Source: Fredericiella sp963839515 (GTDB taxonomy: Bacteria > Chloroflexota > Anaerolineae > Caldilineales > Caldilineaceae). Taken from it: a stretch of 64,000 nt of DNA. Where the stretch lies: positions 248,001 to 312,000 of the forward strand of contig CAWIVN010000018.1 in the NCBI GenBank assembly GCA_963839515.1, read 5' to 3'. The position numbers and the translations under genes were made by a program. Below the pieces are notes generated by a model, which did no database searches, had not been told where the DNA came from, and was given only the letters and a program-made list of their open reading frames with translations. Positions within the stretch are counted from its first letter, which is position 1. Each line of letters opens with the position of its first letter. Of this stretch, positions 1 through 6,911 are shown piece by piece.

Positions 1-649
1 AGTTGGGCTGGCCGTACCAGTTGTAGAACTCGGTGTAGGTGCCCTTCTCGTAGACGTCGCCCAGGTAGAGGAATACGTCGGGATCCCAGCCGTCGATCAT
101 CTGGGAGACCAGCCCGGAGTTGATTTCGCCGCTGGCGCCGTCGCCGGTAGCGGCCATAATGAGCGGCTGCCCGGCAGGAGGCGGGCCGGGCGCCACCGGC
201 ACAAAGTCCGGCGGGGGTGGGGGTGTGCCGGCGTTGGCGAAGTTGAGTGTCACCACGGGCGCCGAGGTGGTGTAGCCGTCGCGCATCACGGCGTAGACCG
301 AGAGCGTGTGCGACCCGTTGGCAAAGGTGTAGGTGGGCAGCTGGAAGGTGTAGGGCGCCACGAGGTCGGTGAGCAGGTAGGCGCTGTCAAGCGAGAAGAT
401 CAGCTTGCCGACGCTGGCGCTCGAGCCGCTGACGGTGGCCGTGGCGGTCACGGTCTGCACGCCGCTGACCGTGGCGCCGTTGGGGGGCTGCGCGATGCAG
501 ACGGTGACCGAGTAGCTGCTGCGGCTGCTGGTCGTGCAGGTGCCGGACTGCGCCTGCGCCGAGCGGAGCATGATGAGCGTTGGCAGGAGGACCAGGAGCG
601 CAACAAGGTGCAAGTGCCGGCTGAGCACATGGCGGTGATTGTTCAGCAT
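1..649 (-). CDS. Secreted metallophosphoesterase, N-terminal part (runs off window)
   Basis: The first 216 codons are present and the frame is open to the window edge. The start is ATG after a GAGGG Shine-Dalgarno. A signal peptide (hydrophobic core VALLVLLPTLIML, then AQAQ) is followed by an Ig-like domain (GATVSGVQTVTATATVSGSS) and the start of a calcineurin-like phosphoesterase domain with the metal motif YLGDVYEKG and EFYNWYG. It is a close paralogue of the complete gene at 873-3977 over the whole visible length, so it probably also continues with GNHE, HHP and GHDH motifs and C-terminal repeats outside the window. It has its own promoter at 756-812. The substrate is unknown; an exported purple-acid-phosphatase-like phosphomonoesterase or diesterase is likely. 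Confidence 0.85.
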   Translation of the reverse strand, partial: MLNNHRHVLSRHLHLVALLVLLPTLIMLRSAQAQSGTCTTSSRSSYSVTVCIAQPPNGATVSGVQTVTATATVSGSSASVGKLIFSLDSAYLLTDLVAPYTFQLPTYTFANGSHTLSVYAVMRDGYTTSAPVVTLNFANAGTPPPPPDFVPVAPGPPPAGQPLIMAATGDGASGEINSGLVSQMIDGWDPDVFLYLGDVYEKGTYTEFYNWYGQPN

Positions 650-755
650 AGATAACCCTCGATTCGGCGTGAGTACATGTTCCTGAGCATCGGGAGATGG
701 ACGGTGAGCGGTCGCGCTGCGTATCGGCCGTTCACCAGAAGCAGCAGTAGCGCCG

Positions 756-812
756 ATTATACGCGAATCGCGCGGCGGGTGTGCTTACAATTACCGGATA
801 TTCCTGACAATT
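756..812 (-). promoter_or_regulatory. Promoter with paired AATTGT(C/A)AG repeats, copy 1
   Basis: On the minus strand AATTGTCAG (812-804) and AATTGTAAG (792-784) are direct repeats spaced exactly 20 bp, followed by TATAAT at 761-756. The same three elements at the same spacings occur at 4669-4725 before the homologous operon. Two helical turns between repeats suggests an activator dimer binding one face of the helix. No good -35 lies 17 bp from TATAAT, which also fits activator-dependent transcription. The 5' UTR would be about 100 nt. Confidence 0.6.
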
Positions 813-835
813 CCCAGCGGGGATGATCAGAGCAG

Positions 836-866
836 GCTTCCGGGAAGAGGGGGTCTTCCCGGAAGC
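836..866 (-). terminator. Hairpin downstream of metallophosphoesterase gene
   Basis: A perfect 13-bp stem (GCTTCCGGGAAGA and its complement) with a 5-base loop starts 6 bases after the end of the 873-3977 gene. There is no T tract, so it may be a processing or Rho-type end. The GCTTCCNGGAAG core belongs to a repeat family scattered through the window (54505, 59475, 63685). Confidence 0.6.
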
Positions 867-872
867 TCGGCG

Positions 873-3800
873 CTAGTCGTGGCTCACGAACGGCAGGAAG
901 AGGGGGAGAGTCGTGCCGGCGCGCGGCAGGTCGGCAGGATTGAACGGGTCGGTGCCGTTGCGCTGCTCGTCCAGGTTGGCGCTGCCGTCGCCGTCGGGGT
1001 CGCCCGCGGCGCCGTTGTCGCCGCTGGCGTCGACCGGCGAAAGGCCGGATTCGATCTCCCACAGGTCGAGGAGGCCGTCGCCGTCCGTGTCGGCGGCAGC
1101 CGGGCTGCTGCCGTTGAGCAGCTCGACGGCATCGGGGGCGCCGTCGCCGTCCGTGTCCACACTGTCGGCATCGGAACTGGCGGCATCGGAACTGGCGGGC
1201 GGCAGGTCAAGCTGCGGGGGCTGTGCCTCGGCAGCTGTCACCGCCGCCGCGCCGCCACTGTACTCGACGACGAGCTGCGCAGCATTGCCGCCTTCACGGC
1301 TGCTAAAGGTGGTGGCCGTGGTGGTGGTGCCGATCAGCGCCAGGTCGAGTGCAGTGGTGGCGGGCGTGACCAGGGTGGTCGGGAGGCTCACGGTGGTCCA
1401 GCTGCTGGCGGCGGGTTTGCTGGAGAGGCCGAGCACCGGGCTGCCGATGGGCAGCGCGGTGTTGTAGTTGACGCTTGTCTCCACCCAGCCGCCCCCCAGC
1501 GTGTGCACCTCGTAGGACTTGGTGGAAGAGTTGGTGGCAAGGACACGCAGCGTGATGCGTGTCACCGGCCCCGCGATGCCCGACAGGTCGAAGTGCAGGT
1601 AGCTGCGCAGCACGGGATTCTTGCTTGCGACGCGCAGGTCCTTGGCTGTGCCGAAGTTGGCGGTAGGGGCGCTGCTGCTCACATAGGCGTCCGCGGCCGC
1701 CGCAAAGGTGACGGCTGTGGTCGGCACGGGCGTGTTGGTGGGCGTCGCCGTGGGCGGCACGGTCGTCGCCGTCGCGGTAGGCGGCACGGGCGTGTCGGTT
1801 GGCGTCGCGGTGGGCGGCACAGGCGTGTCGGTTGCTGTCGCCGTGGGCGGCACGGGCGTGTCGGTCGACGTCGCCGTGGGCGGCACAGGCGTGTCGGTGG
1901 CTGTCGCCGTGGGCGGCACAGGCGTGTCGGTGGGCGTCGCCGTGGGGCCCGCCGGGCCGGCCGCGATGTTGACCACGAGCTGGGGCGGGTTGGCGCCCTC
2001 GCGGCTGCTGTAGCTCAGCGATGTGTTGCTGGTGGTCTTGACTGCCATGTCAAGCTGGCCGTCGCCGGTCACGAGCGACGGCAGGTTGGCCTGCGCCCAC
2101 GACCCGATCGCGTAGCCGCCCGAGCTTCCGGCCAGGCTGCCGGTGGGGGGCCTGTCGTTGTAGGTGGTGCCGGCCTCGGTCCAGCTGCTGCTGGTGGGCC
2201 CGAAGACCTGGTAGCCGATGTTGGAGGCGTTGTTGGCGTACATGCGCAGCGCGGCGCTGCTGATGGTCGAACCCGCCAATCCCTGCAGGTTGAAGCGCAG
2301 GAAGCTCTGCGTGTCGGGCGAGGCGTCCGCCTTGAGGTAGGTGTACGTGCCGTAGTTGGTGGTGGCCACGTCGCTCTGCACGTAGGTGTCGGCAATCGGG
2401 TTGAAAATGAGCGTCGCCTGGCTGGGGCGCGTGATGGTGGCGATGTTGGACTGCGCCGAGCGCAGGCCGCCGGGGTCCACGGCATCCACCTGGTAGCTGT
2501 AGGTGACGTTGAGACCCACGTTCATGTCCACGTAGCTGGTCTCGGCGCCGCCCACGGTGGCGACCAGCGCGCCGTCGCGGTAGATGCCATAGCCCGAAAC
2601 GCCGGTCTCGTCCCAGGCCGCGTTCCAGCTCAGCGCCACGTGGCCGCTGGCGGAGGTCGTGGCGACCAGGTTATTTGGGGTGATAGGCGGTGCCGTATCG
2701 GCGGCCGCGCCTGAGCAGGGGACGACGCCCTGGTCCAGCAGCTTGCCGGCGGTGTTGATGTAGCGGTACTCGGCGCCCTTGGGGTTGAGCTTGAAGTAGA
2801 GTGAACCGTAGCTGTTGGTGGGGTCGCCGTAGCCTACGACAAAGCGATCATCGCCGCGCACAAAGCCTTGCACGGCGTGGCCACCGGCGCCGGAGACGAA
2901 CTCCGTCGTGCCCCCCGGGCTGGCTTTGAGATCCGCACCAAGCGGCTTCCAGCGCTGGTAGCCGTGGTCGTGGCCGGTCAGCACCATGTCCACACCCGCC
3001 TGCGCCAGCAGGCTCCAGAGGTCGTTCAAGGTTGTCGTATCGCCCTGCGGCCCCACGCTGAGCACAGGGTGATGGAAGTAGGCGACTGAGCAGGGCGTGT
3101 TGTTGCTGTTGAGGTCGTCGACCAGCCACTGGTACTGGGGAGACGTAGTCGCCGTCTGCTTGAACTGGCTGGTGGAGTTGAGGGCGATGAAGTGCCAGCC
3201 GCCGGCGTTGTAGCTGTAGTAGTTGGGTACGTTGTTCCAGTAGGCAAAGTAGCCGGGCGCGACGCCGTTCTCATACTCGTGGTTGCCGATGACCGGGTTG
3301 GTCACGTCGCGGAAGAGGCCGTAGAAGTAGCTGGGCGTACCGTACCAGTTGTAGAACTCGGCATTGCTGCCCTTTTCATAGACGTCGCCCAGGTAGAGCA
3401 CAAGGTCAGGGTTCCAGCCGTCCACCAATTGCGTGACCTGGGCCGCGTTGGTTTCGCCGCCGGCGCCGTCGCCCACCGCAGCCATGATCAGCGACTGGCC
3501 GGCCGGGCGCGGCCCCGGTGTGACCGGCGCAAAGGCGGGGCCGGATGGGGGTGCGCCGGCGTTGGCGAAGGTGAGCGTCACGAGGGGCGCCGAGGTCACA
3601 AAGCCGTCGCGCATCGAGGCCGAGACCGACAGCGTGTGGGCGCCGTTGGCATAGGTAGCGGTGGTCAGCTGAAAAGTGTAGGGCGACTGGTAGTCGGTGA
3701 TCAAGTAGGCCCCGTCGAGCAAGAAGATCAGCTTGCCGATGCCCGAGCTGGAGCCGCTGATGGTGGCCGTGGCGGTCACGGTCTGTACGCCGCTGACGGT

Positions 3801-3977
3801 GGCCCCGTTGGAGGGCTGCGTGATGCAGACGGTGACCGTGTAGCCGTTGCTGCTGGTCGTGCAGGTGCCGGACTGGGCCTGCGCCGAGCGGAGAACGGCA
3901 AGCGCCGCCACAAGGGCGATGAGCGCAACGAACTGCAAGCGCCGGCTGAGGCCGGCAAGGCGGTGGTTGATCAACAT
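873..3977 (-). CDS. Secreted multidomain metallophosphoesterase with DNRLRE and TSP3 repeats
   Basis: 1034 aa, start chosen after a GAGGGG ribosome site. Order: signal peptide (to about residue 34), Ig-like domain (35-140), calcineurin-like/PAP-type phosphoesterase (about 160-420) with YLGDVYEKG, IGNHEYENG, AYFHHP and LTGHDHGYQRW metal-site motifs, fibronectin III (430-515), DNRLRE/CBM96-like domain (520-670), an 11-residue TATPTDTPVPP repeat linker (675-740), second DNRLRE domain (745-905), three DxDGDG thrombospondin-type-3 calcium loops, and the C-terminal tail LPLFLPFVSHD. It is predicted to be an extracellular, probably surface-held phosphatase with polysaccharide-binding modules. It lies 21 bp downstream of the calcium-loop gene 3999-4592, so the two form an operon. 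Family assignment is strong; the substrate is unknown. Confidence 0.9.
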   Translation of the reverse strand: MLINHRLAGLSRRLQFVALIALVAALAVLRSAQAQSGTCTTSSNGYTVTVCITQPSNGATVSGVQTVTATATISGSSSGIGKLIFLLDGAYLITDYQSPYTFQLTTATYANGAHTLSVSASMRDGFVTSAPLVTLTFANAGAPPSGPAFAPVTPGPRPAGQSLIMAAVGDGAGGETNAAQVTQLVDGWNPDLVLYLGDVYEKGSNAEFYNWYGTPSYFYGLFRDVTNPVIGNHEYENGVAPGYFAYWNNVPNYYSYNAGGWHFIALNSTSQFKQTATTSPQYQWLVDDLNSNNTPCSVAYFHHPVLSVGPQGDTTTLNDLWSLLAQAGVDMVLTGHDHGYQRWKPLGADLKASPGGTTEFVSGAGGHAVQGFVRGDDRFVVGYGDPTNSYGSLYFKLNPKGAEYRYINTAGKLLDQGVVPCSGAAADTAPPITPNNLVATTSASGHVALSWNAAWDETGVSGYGIYRDGALVATVGGAETSYVDMNVGLNVTYSYQVDAVDPGGLRSAQSNIATITRPSQATLIFNPIADTYVQSDVATTNYGTYTYLKADASPDTQSFLRFNLQGLAGSTISSAALRMYANNASNIGYQVFGPTSSSWTEAGTTYNDRPPTGSLAGSSGGYAIGSWAQANLPSLVTGDGQLDMAVKTTSNTSLSYSSREGANPPQLVVNIAAGPAGPTATPTDTPVPPTATATDTPVPPTATSTDTPVPPTATATDTPVPPTATPTDTPVPPTATATTVPPTATPTNTPVPTTAVTFAAAADAYVSSSAPTANFGTAKDLRVASKNPVLRSYLHFDLSGIAGPVTRITLRVLATNSSTKSYEVHTLGGGWVETSVNYNTALPIGSPVLGLSSKPAASSWTTVSLPTTLVTPATTALDLALIGTTTTATTFSSREGGNAAQLVVEYSGGAAAVTAAEAQPPQLDLPPASSDAASSDADSVDTDGDGAPDAVELLNGSSPAAADTDGDGLLDLWEIESGLSPVDASGDNGAAGDPDGDGSANLDEQRNGTDPFNPADLPRAGTTLPLFLPFVSHD
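1729..1950 (-). repeat. 33-bp tandem repeat encoding TATPTDTPVPP linker
   Basis: About six copies of a 33-bp unit encode an 11-residue Thr/Pro linker between the two DNRLRE domains. Such spacers are typical of exported Chloroflexota proteins and probably form an extended, perhaps O-glycosylated stalk. Confidence 0.85.
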
Positions 3978-3998
3978 GAGTTACCCCTCGGGTTAAGG

Positions 3999-4592
3999 TT
4001 ACGGCTGGCCCTGATGCGGTTTGGGCGGCACGAAGTCGTCGTTGAGACGCTCGAACCTGGCGCGGTTGGTTTCGCCGCGGCCGTGGGGATCACCGTTGGG
4101 GCCATTCTGGCCGCGGTTGTCGTTGGGCTTGATGCCCTCGCCCACTTCCCAGCCGTCGGGCAGGCCGTCGCCGTCCGTGTCCCAGTTGAGCGGGTCGACC
4201 CCGCGCGCCATCTCGTCCTTGTTGAGCAGGCCGTCGCCGTCGGGATCGCCGTTGGCGCCCAGGTCCCCCTCGCCACGCAGCGGGTCGGTCAGGTTTTCGA
4301 CCTCCCACAGGTCGGGCAGGCCGTCGCCATCCGTGTCGGCGTTGCGCGGGTTGGTGCCGTTGGCATACTCGTCGCCGTTGGGCAGCCCGTCGCGGTCGGG
4401 GTCGCCCATGGCGCCGTTGATGCCGTTGCCATTGTTGGGGTTGAGGTTGTACTGGATCTCCCAGGCGTCGGGCAGACCGTCGCCGTCTGTATCCGCGGGC
4501 GCGGGGGGAGTGCCCTGCGCCGCGGCAACACCGATGACAAGAAGCAGCAAAATGAACGCGGAGACGAGGGCAAAAACCCTGCGATTCGCCAT
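3999..4592 (-). CDS. Secreted thrombospondin type 3 calcium-repeat protein
   Basis: 197 aa with a signal peptide (LVSAFILLLLVIGVAAAQG) and then almost only TSP3-like calcium loops. Five good DxDxDG motifs alternate between DTDGDGLPDxWE and DPDxDGLxNxDE, and a sixth (DPHGRGETN) is degenerate. The tail is Pro-rich without the LPL motif of its neighbours. Ribosome site AGGAG precedes the ATG. It is the first gene of the operon with the metallophosphoesterase 873-3977, whose C-terminus carries the same loops, so it may be a calcium-stabilised matrix or adhesion partner. That role is inference. Confidence 0.85.
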   Translation of the reverse strand: MANRRVFALVSAFILLLLVIGVAAAQGTPPAPADTDGDGLPDAWEIQYNLNPNNGNGINGAMGDPDRDGLPNGDEYANGTNPRNADTDGDGLPDLWEVENLTDPLRGEGDLGANGDPDGDGLLNKDEMARGVDPLNWDTDGDGLPDGWEVGEGIKPNDNRGQNGPNGDPHGRGETNRARFERLNDDFVPPKPHQGQP

Positions 4593-4668
4593 GAGTCAAT
4601 ACTCCTAGGAACAGGAAAACGAGCAGCGATCTGGCCAGCTAGCGGAGGCTTAGCCACGGGTAGCTCGA

Positions 4669-4725
4669 ATTATACGCGAATAACCTGCGAGCCGCGCTTA
4701 CAATTGTGCCGAATTGCTGACAATT
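4669..4725 (-). promoter_or_regulatory. Promoter with paired AATTGT(C/A)AG repeats, copy 2
   Basis: AATTGTCAG (4725-4717), AATTGTAAG (4705-4697) and TATAAT (4674-4669) on the minus strand repeat the spacings of 756-812 exactly (20 bp between repeats, 28 bp from the second repeat to the -10). ATTCGCG before the -10 is also conserved while the rest differs, so selection rather than recent duplication is likely. It drives 4592 to 873. Confidence 0.65.
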
Positions 4726-4757
4726 TAAGTTTCTCTACAAATTCTCACCCTCTCAGC

Positions 4758-6080
4758 CTAGGGCGCCAGGCGGTTGAGGTCGCGCGGGAAGAGCGTGGTC
4801 AAGCGCAGGTTGGGCGCGCCGGTGAGTTGCATGAGCAGGCGCTCGAGGCCGATGGCGAAGCCGCCGTGGGGCGGCATGCCGTAGCGGAAGGCTTCGAGAT
4901 AGCCCTCGAACGGGTCGGGGCGCAGGCCGCGCGCCTCCAGCGCGGCGAGGTAGTCGGCGTAGCGGTGCAGGCGCTGGCCGCCGGTGACGAGCTCGATGCC
5001 GCGGAAGAGCAGGTCGAACGAGTTGCTGTAGCGCGGCCGCGCGGGGTCCCCGTGCGTGTAGAACGGGCGCTTGACCATGGGATAGCCCGAGACAAAGAGA
5101 AAGTCGCTGCCGTGCTCCGTGCGCGCCCATTCGCCCAGCCAGCGCTCGTCCTGCGGCGAGAGGTCGGGCTCGCCGCGCACGTCCACGCCGTGCGTGCGGT
5201 AGATCCACTCCTGCGCCTCGGCGAAATGGATGTGGGGGATGGCGGGCGGCACACTGGGCAGGCTGGCCCCGGCCAGCTGCAAATCGGCGGCGTGCCGTTC
5301 GGCCAGGCTGGCAAAGATGTGCGCCAGCAGGTCGCGCAGGAGCGCCATGACGGTGAAGTGGTTGTCGATAAAGCCCAGCTCGACGTCGAGGCTGACGTAC
5401 TCGCTGAGGTGGCGGACGGTGTCGTGCGGCTCGGCGCGAAAGACGGGGGCAACTTCGTAGACGCGCTCGAAGACGCCGACCATGATCTGCTTGTAGAACT
5501 GAGGGCTTTGCGCCAGGTAGGCCTGGCGGCCAAAGTAGTCGACGGCAAAGACGTTGGCCCCGCTCTCGGTGGCGGAGGCGACGAACTTGGGCGTCTGGAT
5601 CTCGGTAAAGCCCTCGCTGTCGAGATAGGCGCGGAATGCCCCCATCACCCCGGCAGCCAGGCGGAAGACAGCGCGGCGCGTGGGGTGACGGTTGACGGTG
5701 ACGGCGTGGTCGAGCTGGGTGACGAGGGCGGCCTTGACTTCGCGCTTGGAGAGCAGGACGGGCGGGCGCTCGGCCACGGCCTCGAGCACGGTGAGCGTGG
5801 GGTGGTGGACTTCGACGCCGCCGGGCGCCTGGGCGGCGGCCACGGCCATGCCTTCGATGCGAATGATCGACTCGAGTTCGGGCAAGGCGATCGGCTCCTC
5901 CAGCACGACCTGGGCAGTGCCCCAGCCGTCGCGCAGGATGAGAAAGTTGATGGCGCCGAGGCGGCGGACGGCGTGCAGCCAGCCCTGGAGGAGAACAGGC
6001 TGGCCGGCGGGCGCTGCCAGCGCCAGGGCGAGCAGGTCGGTGCTGCGGGTGCGTGTGAGCGTGCGAGTTTCGGTAGACAT
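4758..6080 (-). CDS. aspS: Aspartyl-tRNA synthetase, archaeal/AspS2 type
   Basis: 440 aa, start at ATG 6080 behind AAAGGA; the frame is open further upstream but has no better site. An N-terminal OB anticodon-binding domain (VLLQGWLHAVRRLG) leads into a class II catalytic core: motif 1 FTEIQTPKFVASATESGANVF, motif 2 VFRAEPHDTVRHLSEY, motif 3 GGFAIGLERLLMQL. It lacks the large GAD insertion of bacterial AspRS, so it is the short archaeal-like form. In many bacteria this form is non-discriminating and also charges tRNA-Asn for GatCAB; discrimination cannot be read from the sequence and no gatCAB lies here. Its leader carries an Asp T-box and a separate Asp/Asn-rich ORF. Confidence 0.9.
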   Translation of the reverse strand: MSTETRTLTRTRSTDLLALALAAPAGQPVLLQGWLHAVRRLGAINFLILRDGWGTAQVVLEEPIALPELESIIRIEGMAVAAAQAPGGVEVHHPTLTVLEAVAERPPVLLSKREVKAALVTQLDHAVTVNRHPTRRAVFRLAAGVMGAFRAYLDSEGFTEIQTPKFVASATESGANVFAVDYFGRQAYLAQSPQFYKQIMVGVFERVYEVAPVFRAEPHDTVRHLSEYVSLDVELGFIDNHFTVMALLRDLLAHIFASLAERHAADLQLAGASLPSVPPAIPHIHFAEAQEWIYRTHGVDVRGEPDLSPQDERWLGEWARTEHGSDFLFVSGYPMVKRPFYTHGDPARPRYSNSFDLLFRGIELVTGGQRLHRYADYLAALEARGLRPDPFEGYLEAFRYGMPPHGGFAIGLERLLMQLTGAPNLRLTTLFPRDLNRLAP

Positions 6081-6108
6081 CGTGTGATCCTTTGACCTTG
6101 TCAGGGTT

Positions 6109-6151
6109 GCGCCTGGGTGGCTCTTTGGGACGGTGTGCGTTTCCCAGGCGC
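6109..6151 (-). promoter_or_regulatory. Hairpin arms between leader ORF and aspS
   Basis: GCGCCTGGG (6151-6143) and CCCAGGCGC (6117-6109) can form a perfect 9-bp stem upstream of the aspS ribosome site. CGCACAC (6139-6133), inside that loop, can instead pair with GTGTGCG (6183-6177) at the end of the leader ORF. The two helices cannot coexist in one nested fold, which is the usual layout of an attenuator switch. No T tract follows, so any control would act on translation or via Rho. Confidence 0.45.
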
Positions 6152-6168
6152 CGGTCTCAGTGCCGGTG

Positions 6169-6243
6169 TTACAGTGCGCACACACGTCGATCGTTGTCGT
6201 CGTTATCGTCGTTGTCGTTATCGTCGGCGTCTTCGTCGTTCAT
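6169..6243 (-). CDS. Asp/Asn-rich leader peptide upstream of aspS
   Basis: A 24-codon ORF beginning MNDEDADDNDNDDNDDND and ending RRVCAL, then TAA. It has 10 Asp codons (7 GAC, 3 GAT), 5 Asn (all AAC) and 1 Glu. A strong AAGGAG site (6255-6250) sits 6 nt before its ATG and about 8 nt after the T-box terminator T tract, so it is translated only on read-through transcripts. It is far too short and biased to be an enzyme. The composition matches the products of the enzyme encoded next (Asp-tRNA and, if non-discriminating, Asn-tRNA precursor). I infer a ribosome-stalling leader sensing Asp/Asn charging, a second layer after the T-box. Confidence 0.7.
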   Translation of the reverse strand: MNDEDADDNDNDDNDDNDRRVCAL

Positions 6244-6262
6244 GGTCGTCTCCTTCTTGAAC

Positions 6263-6299
6263 AAAAAACGCCCTCGTCCACATTTGTGGACGAGGGCGT
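6263..6299 (-). terminator. T-box attenuator terminator
   Basis: A 14-bp GC-rich stem (ACGCCCTCGTCCAC and its complement, 6268-6299) with a short AAATGT-type loop is followed by a run of six T on the minus strand (6268-6263). Its left arm overlaps the antiterminator partner UCGUCCAC. Confidence 0.93.
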
Positions 6300-6606
6300 C
6301 ACCTGCAGGTGATTGGCCTTCGTGGTGCCACCACGGTTCGCTCCCCCGGATGGGCGGGAGCCTTGGTACGGTTCAGGGCCGGCGGCCGTCATTGGCCGCC
6401 ACCGGAAACCGCTGCGCTGTAACGGGCGCGCCCGGGGCCTTCTACTGGCCGGCGCACAGGTGTGCGCCAGGCGTTCGCGGGCCGGCTCAGGGGTGTCGGT
6501 GCAGCGGCGTGTCGGCCGGCCTCGCAGCAAATGCCCTGCTGTACAGGGCAGCCGGCTCTCTGGACGACACGGGGCGCTGCAGCATGTCCCCTTCGTTGCC
6601 TTTGTG
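6263..6606 (-). ncRNA. T-box riboswitch, Asp (GAC) specifier, upstream of aspS
   Basis: Stem I can be folded: AGGGG/CCCCU base, specifier loop CCGACA with GAC at 6497-6495 followed by the usual A, helix UGCAGCG/CGCUGCA, helix GUGUCG/CGACAC, then the AGAGAGCC and UGCUGCGAG signatures of the distal part. The antiterminator is GUGG, 7-nt bulge UGGCACC, ACGA pairing with UCGUCCAC in the left arm of the terminator; the T-box sequence lies at 6338-6317. UGGC in the bulge pairs with a GCCA 3' end, i.e. discriminator G73, as in tRNA-Asp and tRNA-Asn. Specifier and bulge therefore both say Asp, agreeing with the gene. Uncharged tRNA-Asp should stabilise the antiterminator and turn aspS on. Confidence 0.93.
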
Positions 6607-6612
6607 AGCGCT

Positions 6613-6642
6613 AGCGTAGCATGCGGGTGCGGCGGTTGTCAA
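6613..6642 (-). promoter_or_regulatory. Sigma-70 promoter of the aspS leader
   Basis: TTGACA (6642-6637), 18-bp spacer, TACGCT (6618-6613). The predicted start near 6606 is just before stem I of the T-box. Confidence 0.8.
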
Positions 6643-6681
6643 GGGGTAGGCGCACTTGGAAAATGGGAATGGTGAAATGGC

Positions 6682-6793
6682 GAAACCGTGCGAGGCTCGC
6701 CCCACCTGGTCGTGGGTTGGGTATGGGGAAACCGTGCGAGGCTCGCCCCACCTGGTTGTGGGTTGGGTGAGGGGAAGGGGGCGAGCCACGCAC
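6682..6793. repeat. Tandem 41-bp repeat, GTGCGAGGCTCGCCCCACC family
   Basis: Two 41-bp copies (6682-6722 and 6728-6768) differ at one base, and a weaker inverse arm (GGGGGCGAGCCACGCACG) follows at 6776-6793. The same core recurs at 58296-58358 as a perfect hairpin. The rest of the 6607-6911 gap holds only the aspS promoter. Confidence 0.75.
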
Positions 6794-6911
6794 GCGGCCC
6801 CTGTCGTTGGCCGAACAACGGCAGCCATTCGCCCCTCGCTCGGTGCCGTTAACGCCGCCCACCCCTTGCGCCGCGCACCGAGCGTCGGGCGGTTGTCACC
6901 TCTTAACGGGT

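Noticed and set aside
879..2714. 611-codon plus-strand frame with many Gly/Arg
   Set aside because: Mirror of the DNRLRE and Thr/Pro repeat region of the metallophosphoesterase; no ribosome site and low-complexity translation.
3192..6095. Very long plus-strand frame (967 codons)
   Set aside because: It is the GC-rich antisense shadow of three real minus-strand genes, has Gly/Arg/Val-biased composition, and crosses their intergenic gaps.
6169..6243. Asp/Asn run as a simple GTC microsatellite rather than a leader peptide
   Set aside because: The run alternates GAC, GAT and AAC irregularly, starts with ATG at ideal spacing from AAGGAG, and ends with ordinary codons and a stop, so a pure repeat is less likely; still possible.
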